A DNA stretch of 64,000 nucleotides from positions 16,523 through 80,522 of the forward strand of contig JAFEDK010000003.1 of NCBI GenBank assembly GCA_018241665.1, in the 5' to 3' direction. Position numbers and translations under genes: made by a program. This document shows, one piece after another, positions 9,834-18,070 of this stretch. Position 1 is the first letter of the stretch. The number at the start of each line of letters is the position of its first letter. The notes under the pieces are model-generated. The model saw only the letters and a program-made list of their open reading frames with translations, was not told where the DNA came from and made no database searches. Origin of the DNA: Pseudomonadota bacterium (GTDB lineage Bacteria > Pseudomonadota > Gammaproteobacteria > Burkholderiales > Rhodocyclaceae).

Positions 9834-10940
9834 TTACTTCGCCTTGACGGCGCCGTTCCACTGCTTGATGAAGTCGAGGCGCTTGGCCTGATCGAGGTAG
9901 GTCAGCAGGCCGGTGCCGATGGGCACCGGGCGCAGCGCGTCGCCGAGCTGCTTCTTGAGGCCGCTGGCAGTGGTCTCGCCTTCCACGTCGCTGCGGATCG
10001 CGTAGAGATCAGCCTTGTTGGCGATGATCTCCTGGCCCTTCTTCGACAGCACGAAGTCCACCCACAGCTTGGCCGCGTTGGGGTGGCGCGCGCCCTTGGC
10101 GATGAACATCACCCGCGACAGCACCAGCGTGTAGTCCTTGGGCAGCACGATGCCCAGCGACGGGTCCTTGCGGGCGCGGGTCAGCGCGTAGGCCGCGTTG
10201 AGGTTGTAGCCGATCAGGTTCTCGCCGGAGGCGATACGCTCCATCATCGTGCCGGTCGCGCCCTGCACGCGCACCGCGACGCCGCCGAAGGCCTTCAGCA
10301 GATCATTGAAGCCGGCGCCGTTCACCTGCTTGTCCTGGGTCACCAGCATGAAGCCGACACCGGACTTCTCCGGGTCGTAGGTGGTGACCTTGCCCTTGTA
10401 CTTGTCGGCCTGGGCGCTCAGCAGGCGCACGAAGTCGGCGTGGCTCTGGGGCACGTCGGCGGCCGGCACCAGGCGCTTGTTGTAGACGAAGCCGACCGGC
10501 TCGTAGGTGGTGCCGAAGGCCTCGTTCTTCCAGTTGGCCCAGTCGGGCAGCTTGGCCGTCTCGGCCGACTTGTGGGGCTGGGCGTAGCCGTCGTTGACCA
10601 GCTTGACCTGCAGGTCCATCGCCGACGACCAGGTCACATCCGCCGAGGCGCCGGCGGCGCTCTCCGAGATGAAGCGGTTGTACAGCTCGGTGGTGCTCAT
10701 GTTGCTGTACTCCACCTGGACGGCGGGGTACTGGGCGCGGAACTCGCGGATCAGGTGGTTGGCCTGCTCGTTGTCGGTCACCCCGTAGATCACCAGCTTG
10801 CCTTCCTTGGCGGCCGCGGCGGCCAGTTCGGACGGGGTCTGGGCCAGCGCCGGCGCGGCGCCGAAAGCGGCGGCCACACAGGTGGCGACCAGCAGCTTGC
10901 CGAAACGGCGGCGGGAAGCGGGCAGGAACGTGTTCATCAT
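9834..10940 (-). CDS. ABC transporter periplasmic substrate-binding protein (family 1)
   Basis: This 368-residue protein has a signal sequence containing SRRRFGKLL, hinting at Tat-like or Sec export, and cleavage near ALAQT. The mature protein has the type II binding-protein layout of the FbpA/AfuA group (KLVIYGVTDNEQANHLIREF at its start; GFVYNKRLVP mid-protein). The adjacent-Tyr pair used by ferric-binding FbpA is not present in the ENLIGYNLNAAYALTRA segment, so I do not call this an iron transporter. Its gene is divergent from a TctD/TctE-like two-component system, and a direct repeat shared with the porin promoter lies about 97 bp upstream. Confidence 0.88.
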   Translation of the reverse strand: MMNTFLPASRRRFGKLLVATCVAAAFGAAPALAQTPSELAAAAAKEGKLVIYGVTDNEQANHLIREFRAQYPAVQVEYSNMSTTELYNRFISESAAGASADVTWSSAMDLQVKLVNDGYAQPHKSAETAKLPDWANWKNEAFGTTYEPVGFVYNKRLVPAADVPQSHADFVRLLSAQADKYKGKVTTYDPEKSGVGFMLVTQDKQVNGAGFNDLLKAFGGVAVRVQGATGTMMERIASGENLIGYNLNAAYALTRARKDPSLGIVLPKDYTLVLSRVMFIAKGARHPNAAKLWVDFVLSKKGQEIIANKADLYAIRSDVEGETTASGLKKQLGDALRPVPIGTGLLTYLDQAKRLDFIKQWNGAVKAK

Positions 10941-11032
10941 CTTGTCTCCTCTATCTTTTCTGTGATCCGTCGGCCGGTTCCGCCGGGGCTGTGCGCCCTC
11001 TGGCGGACCGTCTGGGATGGATCATTCGCCGA

Positions 11033-11057
11033 TCGCCTTTCGATTCGCTTTCAGTCT
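11033..11057 (-). promoter_or_regulatory. Candidate TctD-like operator in divergent promoter region
   Basis: The plus strand shows CTTTCGAT at 11037-11044 and CTTTCAGT at 11048-11055, again 11 bp apart. On the minus strand it reads CTGAAAGCGAATCGAAAGG, closely matching the porin-upstream copy. It sits about 97 bp before the binding-protein ATG and 55 bp before the response-regulator ATG, well placed to control both directions. Confidence 0.5.
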
Positions 11058-11109
11058 TTTCCGGCGCTAACCTTGGCCCATCTCCCCTTTTTACAAGAAA
11101 GCCGCCCCC

Positions 11110-11787
11110 ATGCGCATCCTCCTCGTGGAAGACCACCCGGAACTCGGCGAGTGGCTGGCGAAATCCCTACGCCAGGCCGGCTACGCCGTCGACGTGGCCG
11201 ACCGGGGCGACCACGCCGAGCACTTCCTGCTGTCCCAGGAGTACGACGGCGCGATCCTCGACCTGACCCTCCCCGGCAAGGACGGGCTCGACGTGCTGCG
11301 CGGGCTGCGCGCCCGCGGCTCGCGCATGCCGGTGCTGATCCTGACCGCCCGCGGCGCGGTGGACGACAAGGTCAAGGGCCTCAACCTGGGCGCCGACGAC
11401 TACATGGCCAAGCCCTTCGAACTCAACGAACTGGAGGCCCGCCTGAAAGCCCTGCTGCGCCGCTCGGCCGGCTTCAATCCGGTGGTGCGCATCGGCCGGC
11501 TGGATTTCGACACGGTCAGCCGCCTGGCCAGCGTCGAAGGCCGCCCGCTGGCCCTGACCCCGCGCGAGCTGGCGGTGCTCGAAGCCCTGCTGCTGCGGGC
11601 CGGCCGCCCGCTGGCGCGGGAGGCCCTGTTCGAGAAGGTCTTCAGCCTCGACCAGGAAGCCCGCGCCGAAGCCATCGAGATCTACGTCCACCGCCTGCGC
11701 AAGAAGCTCGACGGCTCCGGCGCCTGCGTCACCACCGTGCGCGGGCTGGGCTACATGCTCGGCCCGGAAAAGACCGACGCACCATGA
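11110..11787 (+). CDS. OmpR-family response regulator (TctD-like)
   Basis: This 225-residue regulator has a receiver domain with acidic pocket VEDHPE, phospho-acceptor Asp51 (AILDLTLPGKDG), the conserved Thr in LILTARG and the Lys in MAKPF. A winged-helix DNA-binding domain follows (LTPRELAVLEALL; EAIEIYVHRLRKKL). It overlaps the histidine kinase gene by four bases (ATGA) and is divergent from the ABC binding-protein gene. The arrangement matches TctD-type systems that induce solute importers when the solute is sensed. The 11-bp direct repeats at the porin and binding-protein promoters are its likely targets, which is inference. Confidence 0.93.
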   Translation: MRILLVEDHPELGEWLAKSLRQAGYAVDVADRGDHAEHFLLSQEYDGAILDLTLPGKDGLDVLRGLRARGSRMPVLILTARGAVDDKVKGLNLGADDYMAKPFELNELEARLKALLRRSAGFNPVVRIGRLDFDTVSRLASVEGRPLALTPRELAVLEALLLRAGRPLAREALFEKVFSLDQEARAEAIEIYVHRLRKKLDGSGACVTTVRGLGYMLGPEKTDAP

Positions 11788-13217
11788 GGACGCTCAGCCT
11801 CAAGCGCCGCCAGACCTTCTGGCTGGTCGGCGTGCTGTCCCTGCTGCTGGTCGTGGACGCCTGGTTCAGCTACGGCGACGCCCAGCAGGCCGCCAACCAG
11901 GCCTACGACCGCTCCCTGTCGGCCTCCGTGCGCGGCATCGCCGAGCGCGTCTATGCCACCGAGAGCGAGGTGGTGGTGGACGTGCCCTACTCGGCGCTGG
12001 AGCTCTTCGAGGCGGGCAGCGCCGATCGCATCTACTACAGCGTGCAGATCCACGGCGGCGACATCATCACCGGCTACGAAGGCCTGCCGCCGCCCCCCAC
12101 CGGCGACCACAACAAGGCAATCTTCTACGACGGCAGCTATCGGGGCGAATCGGTGCGCATCGGCGCCCTCATCAAGCCCTTGTACCGACCCGAGTTCCCC
12201 AAACCGGTGATGATCGTCGTCGCCGAAACCACCAACGCCCGCCAGGAAGTGGTGGCGCACCTGTTCTTCCGGGAATTCGCGCGCAAGGCCTTGGTCATCG
12301 CGGTGGCGCTGGCCGTAGCGCTGCTGGCCACGATCTTCGCGGTGAAACCCATAGACCGCCTCGGCCAGACCATCCGCGCCCGCCACGAGGACGATCTGAC
12401 GCCCCTTGACGGCCGCGACGTGCCGGCGGAAGTCCAGCCACTGGTTGGCGCCATCAACCACCACCTGGACCGCATCGGGCGGATGCTGGAAGCCCGCCGC
12501 CGCTTCATCACCGACGCCGCCCACCAGCTGCGCACCCCGCTGGCAGTGCTCAATACCCAGGCCGAGTACGCCCTGCGTCAGGACGACGCCGGCGAGATGC
12601 GCCACGCGGTGGAAGCCCTGCACCGCAGCCTCGGCCAGGCCACCCGGCTGGCCAACCAGCTGCTGTCCCTGTCCCGTGCGGAGCCGATCAACGGTCTGAT
12701 GTTGAAGCAGGAGGAGGTCGACCTCGCGGCCCTCGCCCGCGACGTGGTCATCGACCTGCTGGTGCTCGCCACCCGCCGGGACATCGACCTGGGCATCGAG
12801 GGCAGCGACGCTTCCGTAATGGTCCGCGGTCAGCCACTGCTACTGCGCGAGATGATCTCCAACCTGGTGGACAACGCCTTGCGCTACACGCCGGCCGGCG
12901 GCGTCGTGACGGTGCAGGTGGATGTGCAGGGAGACGTCACCGACTCGCCGCCGATGGCACGCCTGCGGGTCACCGACAACGGCCCGGGCATTCCATCTGA
13001 CAGCCGGAGCACGGTGTTCCTGCGCTTCTATCGTCTGCCCGGCACCGACCACACGGGCAGCGGGCTGGGCCTGTCGATCGTCAAGGAGATCGTGCTCGGC
13101 CACCACGGCGAGATCGCACTGGATGATGCCCGGCCGGACGCCGCCGAACGGCCGGGGCTGGCCGTCACCGTGCGCCTGCCGCTCGCCGCCGCGGCGGACT
13201 CAGCGCACGAGGAATGA
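11784..13217 (+). CDS. Sensor histidine kinase (TctE-like)
   Basis: This is a 477-residue kinase counted from the ATG at 11784, which overlaps the regulator stop. The upstream open frame is antisense to the transporter and not coding. An N-terminal membrane helix (residues 12-28) is followed by an about 130-residue periplasmic domain of the 2CSK_N type found in TctE. Then come a second helix, a HAMP-like linker, the phospho-acceptor region TDAAHQLRTPLAVL, the N box NLVDNALRY, the G1 box DNGPGIP and the G2 box GSGLGLSIVKE. Its periplasmic domain presumably senses the solute carried by the adjacent transporter. Its 3' end overlaps the convergent gene by 18 bp. Confidence 0.93.
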   Translation: MRTLSLKRRQTFWLVGVLSLLLVVDAWFSYGDAQQAANQAYDRSLSASVRGIAERVYATESEVVVDVPYSALELFEAGSADRIYYSVQIHGGDIITGYEGLPPPPTGDHNKAIFYDGSYRGESVRIGALIKPLYRPEFPKPVMIVVAETTNARQEVVAHLFFREFARKALVIAVALAVALLATIFAVKPIDRLGQTIRARHEDDLTPLDGRDVPAEVQPLVGAINHHLDRIGRMLEARRRFITDAAHQLRTPLAVLNTQAEYALRQDDAGEMRHAVEALHRSLGQATRLANQLLSLSRAEPINGLMLKQEEVDLAALARDVVIDLLVLATRRDIDLGIEGSDASVMVRGQPLLLREMISNLVDNALRYTPAGGVVTVQVDVQGDVTDSPPMARLRVTDNGPGIPSDSRSTVFLRFYRLPGTDHTGSGLGLSIVKEIVLGHHGEIALDDARPDAAERPGLAVTVRLPLAAAADSAHEE

Positions 13218-14144
13218 ACGGAAGCTGTTTTCCTTGCCGAGGACGAGGCGGCCGAACTCATCCAGCAGCTCGGGGCCGATGGCCTCCGCCGGCAAGCGAC
13301 AGGATGCGAAGCCAAAACGCTCCAGGTTGCGCGACTCGACGATCACCTGGCGGTTCTCGAAATCAGCCCGCCACACCACCTGCACGCTGATCTCGTCGGT
13401 CACCGTGAAGGTGCCCATTTCGAGCTCGCGCTGGCGGTTGCGCCGCTCCACACATTCGAAGCGCAGCCCCAGGTCGAACAGCATCTGGCGCAGGCGTTCG
13501 ACCGCATGGCCAGCCCGCTCGATGATGCGCACGCCACCGCCCTTCAGCGTGTAGCCGAGGGTCACCCGCTCGATACGGCCGCCATCGCTCTCCGCCTGGG
13601 TGCGGAAATCGGCAAAGCCCTCCAGCCAGGCCAGGTTGCGGAAGGCGTCGCCTGCATCCATGAAGATGTAGTTCCGCGCCACCTGGGGCTTGAGATAGTT
13701 GAGCTGGGTGGTCAGGTCATGGAAATACTCGAAGGCCGCCCGCAGGCGCCGATCCAGGCTGGTCTTCGCCGCATCGACACGCTCGAAGGCATCTTCGGCC
13801 GCCCGCTGGCGGGTCGCCACCTCGCCGCGCAACTGGTCCAGCAGGCCGCCCGCCCGCAGCGTCGGCACCGGCTCCTCATCTTTCTGCGCGGCCGCCGAGC
13901 GCCCACCCAGACGCACCGTCGGGAAGTCATTGCCCGGTACCTCGTGGTAAGTCTCGGTCGAGCGCTTGAGCCCCAGGTAGCGGGAATCGACCTCCTGGAC
14001 GCGCTTGCGCGCGGCCTCCAGATCGAAGGAATTGATGTCGGCGAGCAGGGCCGCGGCCTCCGCATCCAGCGTATTGGCCTTGGCGTCCTCGTGTCGGCCT
14101 TCGTCCTTGTCCGGACAGGAATCCGGGAGGGAAGGGGAGGCCAT
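13200..14144 (-). CDS. Conserved hypothetical protein, no recognised domain
   Basis: This is a 314-residue protein from the ATG at 14144; a GTG at 14180 would add 12 residues. I see no signal peptide, membrane helix or catalytic motif. The N-terminal half is charged and helical, with coiled-coil-like stretches (DQLRGEVATRQRAAEDAFERV). The middle has an aromatic-rich segment (YFHDLTTQLNYLKPQVARNY), and the C-terminal half looks like alternating strands. Codon use matches its neighbours, which argues that it is real. It is convergent with the histidine kinase (18-bp overlap) and divergent from the cobalamin riboswitch. I do not assign a function. Confidence 0.7.
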   Translation of the reverse strand: MASPSLPDSCPDKDEGRHEDAKANTLDAEAAALLADINSFDLEAARKRVQEVDSRYLGLKRSTETYHEVPGNDFPTVRLGGRSAAAQKDEEPVPTLRAGGLLDQLRGEVATRQRAAEDAFERVDAAKTSLDRRLRAAFEYFHDLTTQLNYLKPQVARNYIFMDAGDAFRNLAWLEGFADFRTQAESDGGRIERVTLGYTLKGGGVRIIERAGHAVERLRQMLFDLGLRFECVERRNRQRELEMGTFTVTDEISVQVVWRADFENRQVIVESRNLERFGFASCRLPAEAIGPELLDEFGRLVLGKENSFRSFLVR

Positions 14145-14424
14145 GCCACGGCCGGGAGGGGAAAAGGAGTCAGGTTGCACGGAAATCAGGGCGCCACGCG
14201 AATGTGATCCGACAGGAAGGACCGGGGGTTATTACAGATGCAAGTATTCCGCCGCCCGCAGGCCCGGTCAATCCCATAATGGTGCAGGATTACCCGCTTA
14301 TCCATGTGAAAAAATCCCCATTCCGGCAAGTCGTTCCCCAAAGCAGGCACGATCCCCTATTTCGAGCAGGAGCCGGACCACGAAGGCTTGCGCAGGCCAA
14401 GGACATGCGGTTAGACTCCGGGCC

Positions 14425-14616
14425 GTTACGGGTGCCAACCCTGCGTCTGCAGGGAAGGTGAAACGGGAAGTCCGGTGACGTCGGGAGCATGCTCTCCCCG
14501 ACCATTCCGGCGCAGCCCCCGCTGCTGTAAGCCTGACGAATCTGCCTCACGCCACTGGGTTTTTCCCCGGGAAGGTTGGCAGACGAGAGTGAAGGCGAGC
14601 CAGAAGACCGGCCTGT
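14425..14616 (+). ncRNA. Cobalamin riboswitch
   Basis: The leader contains the conserved cobalamin aptamer blocks in order: the GGTGCC start near 14431, AACGGGAAG with GGTGA at 14462-14478, the CAGCCCCCGCTGCTGT core at about 14512-14527, GCCACTG at about 14551, GGGAAGG near 14570 and the B12 box GAGCCAGAAGACCGGCCT at 14597-14614. An expression-platform region of about 200 nt runs from here to the first start codon at 14820. It should lower expression of the downstream cobalt/cobalamin genes when adenosylcobalamin is plentiful. Confidence 0.93.
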
Positions 14617-14819
14617 GACGATTTGGTGTGGTACCGGCCCCGGGGTGTGGGCAGATCCGACCGATGGGCTTGCCCAGACCCGCTGTCGTCCCGTTCCTCC
14701 TGACTTTTTCCGGAGCCGTCGCCGCCACAGGTCCGCACCCGCCTGGTCAGTATGCGTTTGTTCTGCACATCCCCGTTGCCCTGCCGCACTTCGTTCAACC
14801 GACACGAAGGAAAGCAAAC

Positions 14820-15446
14820 ATGCACATCGAACCGGGGTACGTCGCCAGTGCCAAGATCGTCGCCGCCAACGCCGCCGCCGTGGCGCTGCTCGGCAGCCAG
14901 TCCGTCCACCTCCTCAAGCAACCGCAGCTGATCGTCCGCACGCTGATCGCCGGCGTCCTGTTCACGCTGTTCATGCAGGCCTTCCATCTGAAGGTCGGCC
15001 CGTCCGAACTGCACTTCCTCGGCGCCATGCCGATCTACCTGTCCCTCGGCTTCGTGCCGGCCCTGTTCGGCTTCGCCATCGGCCTGCTGGCCCAGGGCCT
15101 GCTGTTCGAGCCGACCGACCTGGTGCATCTGGGCGTCAACACCCTGTCCCTCGCCGTGCCGCTGATGCTGGTGCATGCCACCTTCGGCCAGCGCCTCGCC
15201 CGGCTTGATGTACGCAGCATCCTCAAGCTCGATGCCGCCTACTACAGCGGCGTGACCCTGATGGTTGGCTTCTGGCTCGCCATCGGCGAGGTAGCCACGC
15301 CCTTCTCCGCCTGGCTCGCCTTCGCTTCGTCCTACGCCGCCATCGTGATGGTCGAGCCGATCTTCACGCTGCTCGCCCTGCAGGCCATCGGCCGCCGCCA
15401 GGACAATGCAGCAGTGCGCTTCTGCTTCGCTCCGCAGGCTGCCTGA
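14820..15446 (+). CDS. CbiM-like cobalt transport (ECF S-component family) membrane protein
   Basis: This is a 208-residue membrane protein starting MHIEPG, preceded by AAGGA at 14807-14811. The second-residue His is conserved in CbiM/NikM proteins, where the N-terminal amine and His2 take part in metal binding. The rest is about six hydrophobic helices with GFVPALFGFAIGLLAQG typical of the family. It is first in the riboswitch operon and overlaps the next gene by one base. No CbiN, CbiQ or CbiO follows, so it is either a solo permease or uses a motor encoded elsewhere. Confidence 0.82.
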   Translation: MHIEPGYVASAKIVAANAAAVALLGSQSVHLLKQPQLIVRTLIAGVLFTLFMQAFHLKVGPSELHFLGAMPIYLSLGFVPALFGFAIGLLAQGLLFEPTDLVHLGVNTLSLAVPLMLVHATFGQRLARLDVRSILKLDAAYYSGVTLMVGFWLAIGEVATPFSAWLAFASSYAAIVMVEPIFTLLALQAIGRRQDNAAVRFCFAPQAA

Positions 15447-16246
15447 TGGCCGGCAAGGTCTGGTTCGTGGGCGCCGGTCCGGGCGACCCGGAGCTGCTCA
15501 CCGTGAAGGGCCGCCGCCTGCTCGAAGAAGCCGGCGCGATCCTCTTCGCCGGCTCGCTGGTGGATCAGGCGGCGACGCTGTTCGCGCCGCCCGGCTGCGA
15601 GATCCGCGACTCCAAGGACATGACGCTGGAAGAGATGAGCGCCTGGCTCCTCGACCAGACCGCCCGCCACGCCACCGTGGTGCGCCTGCAGACCGGTGAC
15701 CCCGGCCTGTACGGCGCGCTGGTGGAGATGACCCGCCCGCTCACCGCCGCCGGCATCGAATGGGCGGTGGTGCCGGGCGTCTCGTCGGCCTTCGCCTCGG
15801 CGGCGGCGGCCGGCGAGACCCTGACGCTGCCGGAAGTCACGCAGACGGTGATCCTGACCCGCGTCGCCGGGCGCACGCCGATGCCAGCGGGCGAGGAACT
15901 GGAAGCCCTGGCCGCCCACCGGACCACGCTCTGCATCTTCCTGTCGATCACCCTGCTGCACGAGGTGCAGCGCGCGCTGCGTGCCGCCGGCTGGGCCGAG
16001 GACGCGCCGATCGTGGTCGTGCAGAAGGCCAGCTGGCCGGGCGAGGAGAAGATCGTCCGCGGCACCCTCGCCGACATCAAGAAACGCTGCCAGGCCGAGA
16101 AGATCGCCAGCCAGGCAATGATCATCGCCAGCCCCACGCTGGGCGCCGCCGACTGGCCGACCCTGGCCCGCTCCAAGCTCTACGACCCGGCCTTCGGCCA
16201 CCGCTTCCGCAAGGCTTCGGCCCCCTCTGAAGAGACTTCCGCATGA
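15446..16246 (+). CDS. cobM: Precorrin-4 / cobalt-precorrin-4 C11-methyltransferase
   Basis: This 266-residue SAM-dependent tetrapyrrole methyltransferase has the glycine-rich GAGPGDPELLTVKG near the N-terminus, RLQTGDPGLYGAL mid-protein and VVPGVSSAFASAAA, which fit CobM/CbiF. It adds the C11 methyl in corrin formation. It starts one base inside the CbiM-like gene's stop and overlaps CbiX by four bases, so it is translationally coupled on both sides. Because CbiX and CbiD are present, the physiological substrate is probably the cobalt-containing form (the CbiF reaction). Confidence 0.93.
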   Translation: MAGKVWFVGAGPGDPELLTVKGRRLLEEAGAILFAGSLVDQAATLFAPPGCEIRDSKDMTLEEMSAWLLDQTARHATVVRLQTGDPGLYGALVEMTRPLTAAGIEWAVVPGVSSAFASAAAAGETLTLPEVTQTVILTRVAGRTPMPAGEELEALAAHRTTLCIFLSITLLHEVQRALRAAGWAEDAPIVVVQKASWPGEEKIVRGTLADIKKRCQAEKIASQAMIIASPTLGAADWPTLARSKLYDPAFGHRFRKASAPSEETSA

Positions 16247-17151
16247 ACGACACCACCCTGCTCCTCGTCGGCCACGGCTCCCGCAACCGGGATGGCAACA
16301 AGGAAATCCTGCACTTCACCGCCCAGTGGCGCGAACGCCACCCGGCCTGGCGCATCGAGGTGTGCTTCATCGAGCACGCCGACGTGCTGCTCGCCGAAGG
16401 CCTCGACCGCGCCGCCACGGGCAGCCGCCGGGTGGTCGTGCTGCCCTTCATCCTCAACGCCGCCGGCCACGTGAAGATGGAGCTGCCGGCCGCCATCGAG
16501 GACGCCCGCGCCCGCCACCCCGGCGTGGACTTCGGCTGCACCCGCCACCTGGGCATGGGCCGCGAGATCCTTGCCGTGCTGCAGGCCCAGCTCGACCGCC
16601 TGATGAAATTCCTGGCGATGCCCGACCCCCAGACCACCGGCGTGGTCCTCCTCGGCCGCGGCTCCTCGGACGCCGGCGCCAACGGTGAACTGGCCCGCAT
16701 GGCGCGCTGGCTCTTCGAGGACAACGACCACGAGCTGGTGGACCTGGCCTTCACCGGCGTCACCTGGCCGCGCCTCGAAACCATCGTCCAGCGCCAGGTG
16801 CGCCTGGGCATGACGCAGATCTGCGTGGTGCCGGTGTACCTGTTCACCGGCGTGCTGATCGAACGCATCCAGGCCCAACTGGAGCGCCTGCGCCAGCAAT
16901 ACCCGCAGGTCGCCTTCGCGCTGGGCACCCACTTCGGCTTCGACAAGGGCATCTTTGACCTGCTCGACACCCGCGTGGCCGGCGCTGAACTGCCGGAGGG
17001 CGGCCTGCTCGAATGCGACGGCTGCAAGTACCGCCAGGCCGCCGAAGCCGAGCACCTGCACGACCACAGCCACACCCACACCGGCCATGCCGGCTGCGGC
17101 CACGAGCATGGTCATGGCCATGAACACACCCATGAACACGCTCATGCCTGA
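16243..17151 (+). CDS. cbiX: Sirohydrochlorin cobaltochelatase, two-domain, with His-rich tail
   Basis: This 302-residue CbiX-type chelatase inserts Co(II) into sirohydrochlorin, the step that defines the cobalt-early pathway. The N-terminal half has the active-site segment LLVGHGSRNRDGN and a second His in NAAGHVKMELP. The C-terminal half is a degenerate duplicate in which the equivalent motif is LLGRGSSDAG without His. A Cys-x2-Cys motif (LLECDGCKYR) follows, as in long CbiX proteins reported to bind an Fe-S cluster. The last 36 residues carry 14 His (HDHSHTHTGH through HEHTHEHAHA), likely a metal-storage or delivery tail. Confidence 0.93.
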   Translation: MNDTTLLLVGHGSRNRDGNKEILHFTAQWRERHPAWRIEVCFIEHADVLLAEGLDRAATGSRRVVVLPFILNAAGHVKMELPAAIEDARARHPGVDFGCTRHLGMGREILAVLQAQLDRLMKFLAMPDPQTTGVVLLGRGSSDAGANGELARMARWLFEDNDHELVDLAFTGVTWPRLETIVQRQVRLGMTQICVVPVYLFTGVLIERIQAQLERLRQQYPQVAFALGTHFGFDKGIFDLLDTRVAGAELPEGGLLECDGCKYRQAAEAEHLHDHSHTHTGHAGCGHEHGHGHEHTHEHAHA

Positions 17152-17185
17152 GCCACTCAAGGGCTGATCTTGGCACCTCTGATCC

Positions 17186-17251
17186 GTGGGGGCGAATTCA
17201 TTCGCCCGCGGACCTTGATGAACCCACATGGGCGAATGAACTCGCCCCCAC
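17186..17251. repeat. Palindromic element R2 (GTGGGGGCG type)
   Basis: Arms at 17186-17207 and 17230-17251 flank a 22-bp spacer, with one mismatch (GAACTC for GAATTC in the right arm). It occupies the 233-bp gap between cbiX and cobH. The rest of that gap shows no gene or clear signal. Its spacer (GCGGACCTTGATGAACCCAC) defines the plus orientation used here. Confidence 0.95.
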
Positions 17252-17384
17252 AGCCAAGGCCACAGCCACTGAGTCAGCCCGACCTCAGCCACAACAAGAA
17301 GCCAGCCCCCGACAACAGCAAGAGCGCTCAACCGCCGGACGCCCGTATGCGACCTGCCCGGTCCCCCCACGAACACCAACAGCC

Positions 17385-18062
17385 ATGACCACCGCCAACA
17401 CTGTCACCGAACAGCTCACCGCCGCCGGCCGCGCCATCGAGCACGACTCCTTCGCGATCATCGACCAGGAAGCCGGCCCCCATGCCTACAGCGCCGAGCA
17501 ATGGCCGCTGGTGCGGCGGATGATCCACGCCAACGCCGACTTCGAGTTCAACGGTCTCACCGCCTTCCACCCGCAGGCCATGCAGGCCGGGCTGGAACGC
17601 ATCCTGGCCGGCAACACGCCGGTCGTCGCCGACGTGGAAATGATCTGCGTCGGCCTGTCGCAGCCGCGCCTGAGCCACTTCGGCATGAAGACCCACCAGT
17701 TCATCTCCGACCCGGACGTGATCGCCGCCGCCCAGGCCGAGGACACCACCCGCGCCGTGCAGGCCATGCGCAAGGCCCACCGGCATGGCCTCCTCGACGG
17801 CGCCATCATCGGCATCGGCAACGCGCCCACCGCGTTGATCGAGGTCGTCCGGCTGATCCGCGAGAAAGGCGTCCGCCCGGCCCTGGTCGTCGGCATGCCG
17901 GTCGGCTTCGTCTCGGCAGCCGAATCCAAGGACCTGCTGATGGAGCTGGGCGACACCCCGTGGGTCGCCATCCGCGGACGCAAGGGCGGCTCGACGCTGG
18001 TCGTCGCGGCCATCCACGCCATCCTGGGCCTGGCCGAAGAGCGCCAGCGCCAGGCCGCCTGA
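17385..18062 (+). CDS. cobH: Precorrin-8X methylmutase (CobH/CbiC)
   Basis: This is a 225-residue protein of the CobH/CbiC family, which moves the C11 methyl to C12 to give (cobalt-)hydrogenobyrinate or cobyrinate. Family segments seen are RMIHANADFEF, GNTPVVADVEMICVG, AIIGIGNAPTAL and GMPVGFVSAAESKDLL. His24 of MIHANAD-type sequences acts as the proton donor in known structures. It is separated from cbiX by repeat R2 and followed 8 bp later by cbiD, so it is probably part of the same long transcript. Confidence 0.94.
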   Translation: MTTANTVTEQLTAAGRAIEHDSFAIIDQEAGPHAYSAEQWPLVRRMIHANADFEFNGLTAFHPQAMQAGLERILAGNTPVVADVEMICVGLSQPRLSHFGMKTHQFISDPDVIAAAQAEDTTRAVQAMRKAHRHGLLDGAIIGIGNAPTALIEVVRLIREKGVRPALVVGMPVGFVSAAESKDLLMELGDTPWVAIRGRKGGSTLVVAAIHAILGLAEERQRQAA

Positions 18063-18070
18063 GGCCGCCG

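Noticed and set aside
7022-10940. Ferric iron (FbpABC) transporter
   Set aside because: The binding protein lacks the adjacent Tyr ligands and its neighbour is a TctE-type sensor. The general family is kept and the iron label dropped.
8073-13217. A 1714-residue open frame on the plus strand
   Set aside because: Only 11784-13217 codes (the histidine kinase). The upstream part is antisense to the ABC transporter genes and has the Gln/His/Arg-rich composition of a GC-codon shadow.
14204-14817. Short open frames over the riboswitch region
   Set aside because: They overlap the structured leader on both strands and show no ribosome site or family resemblance.
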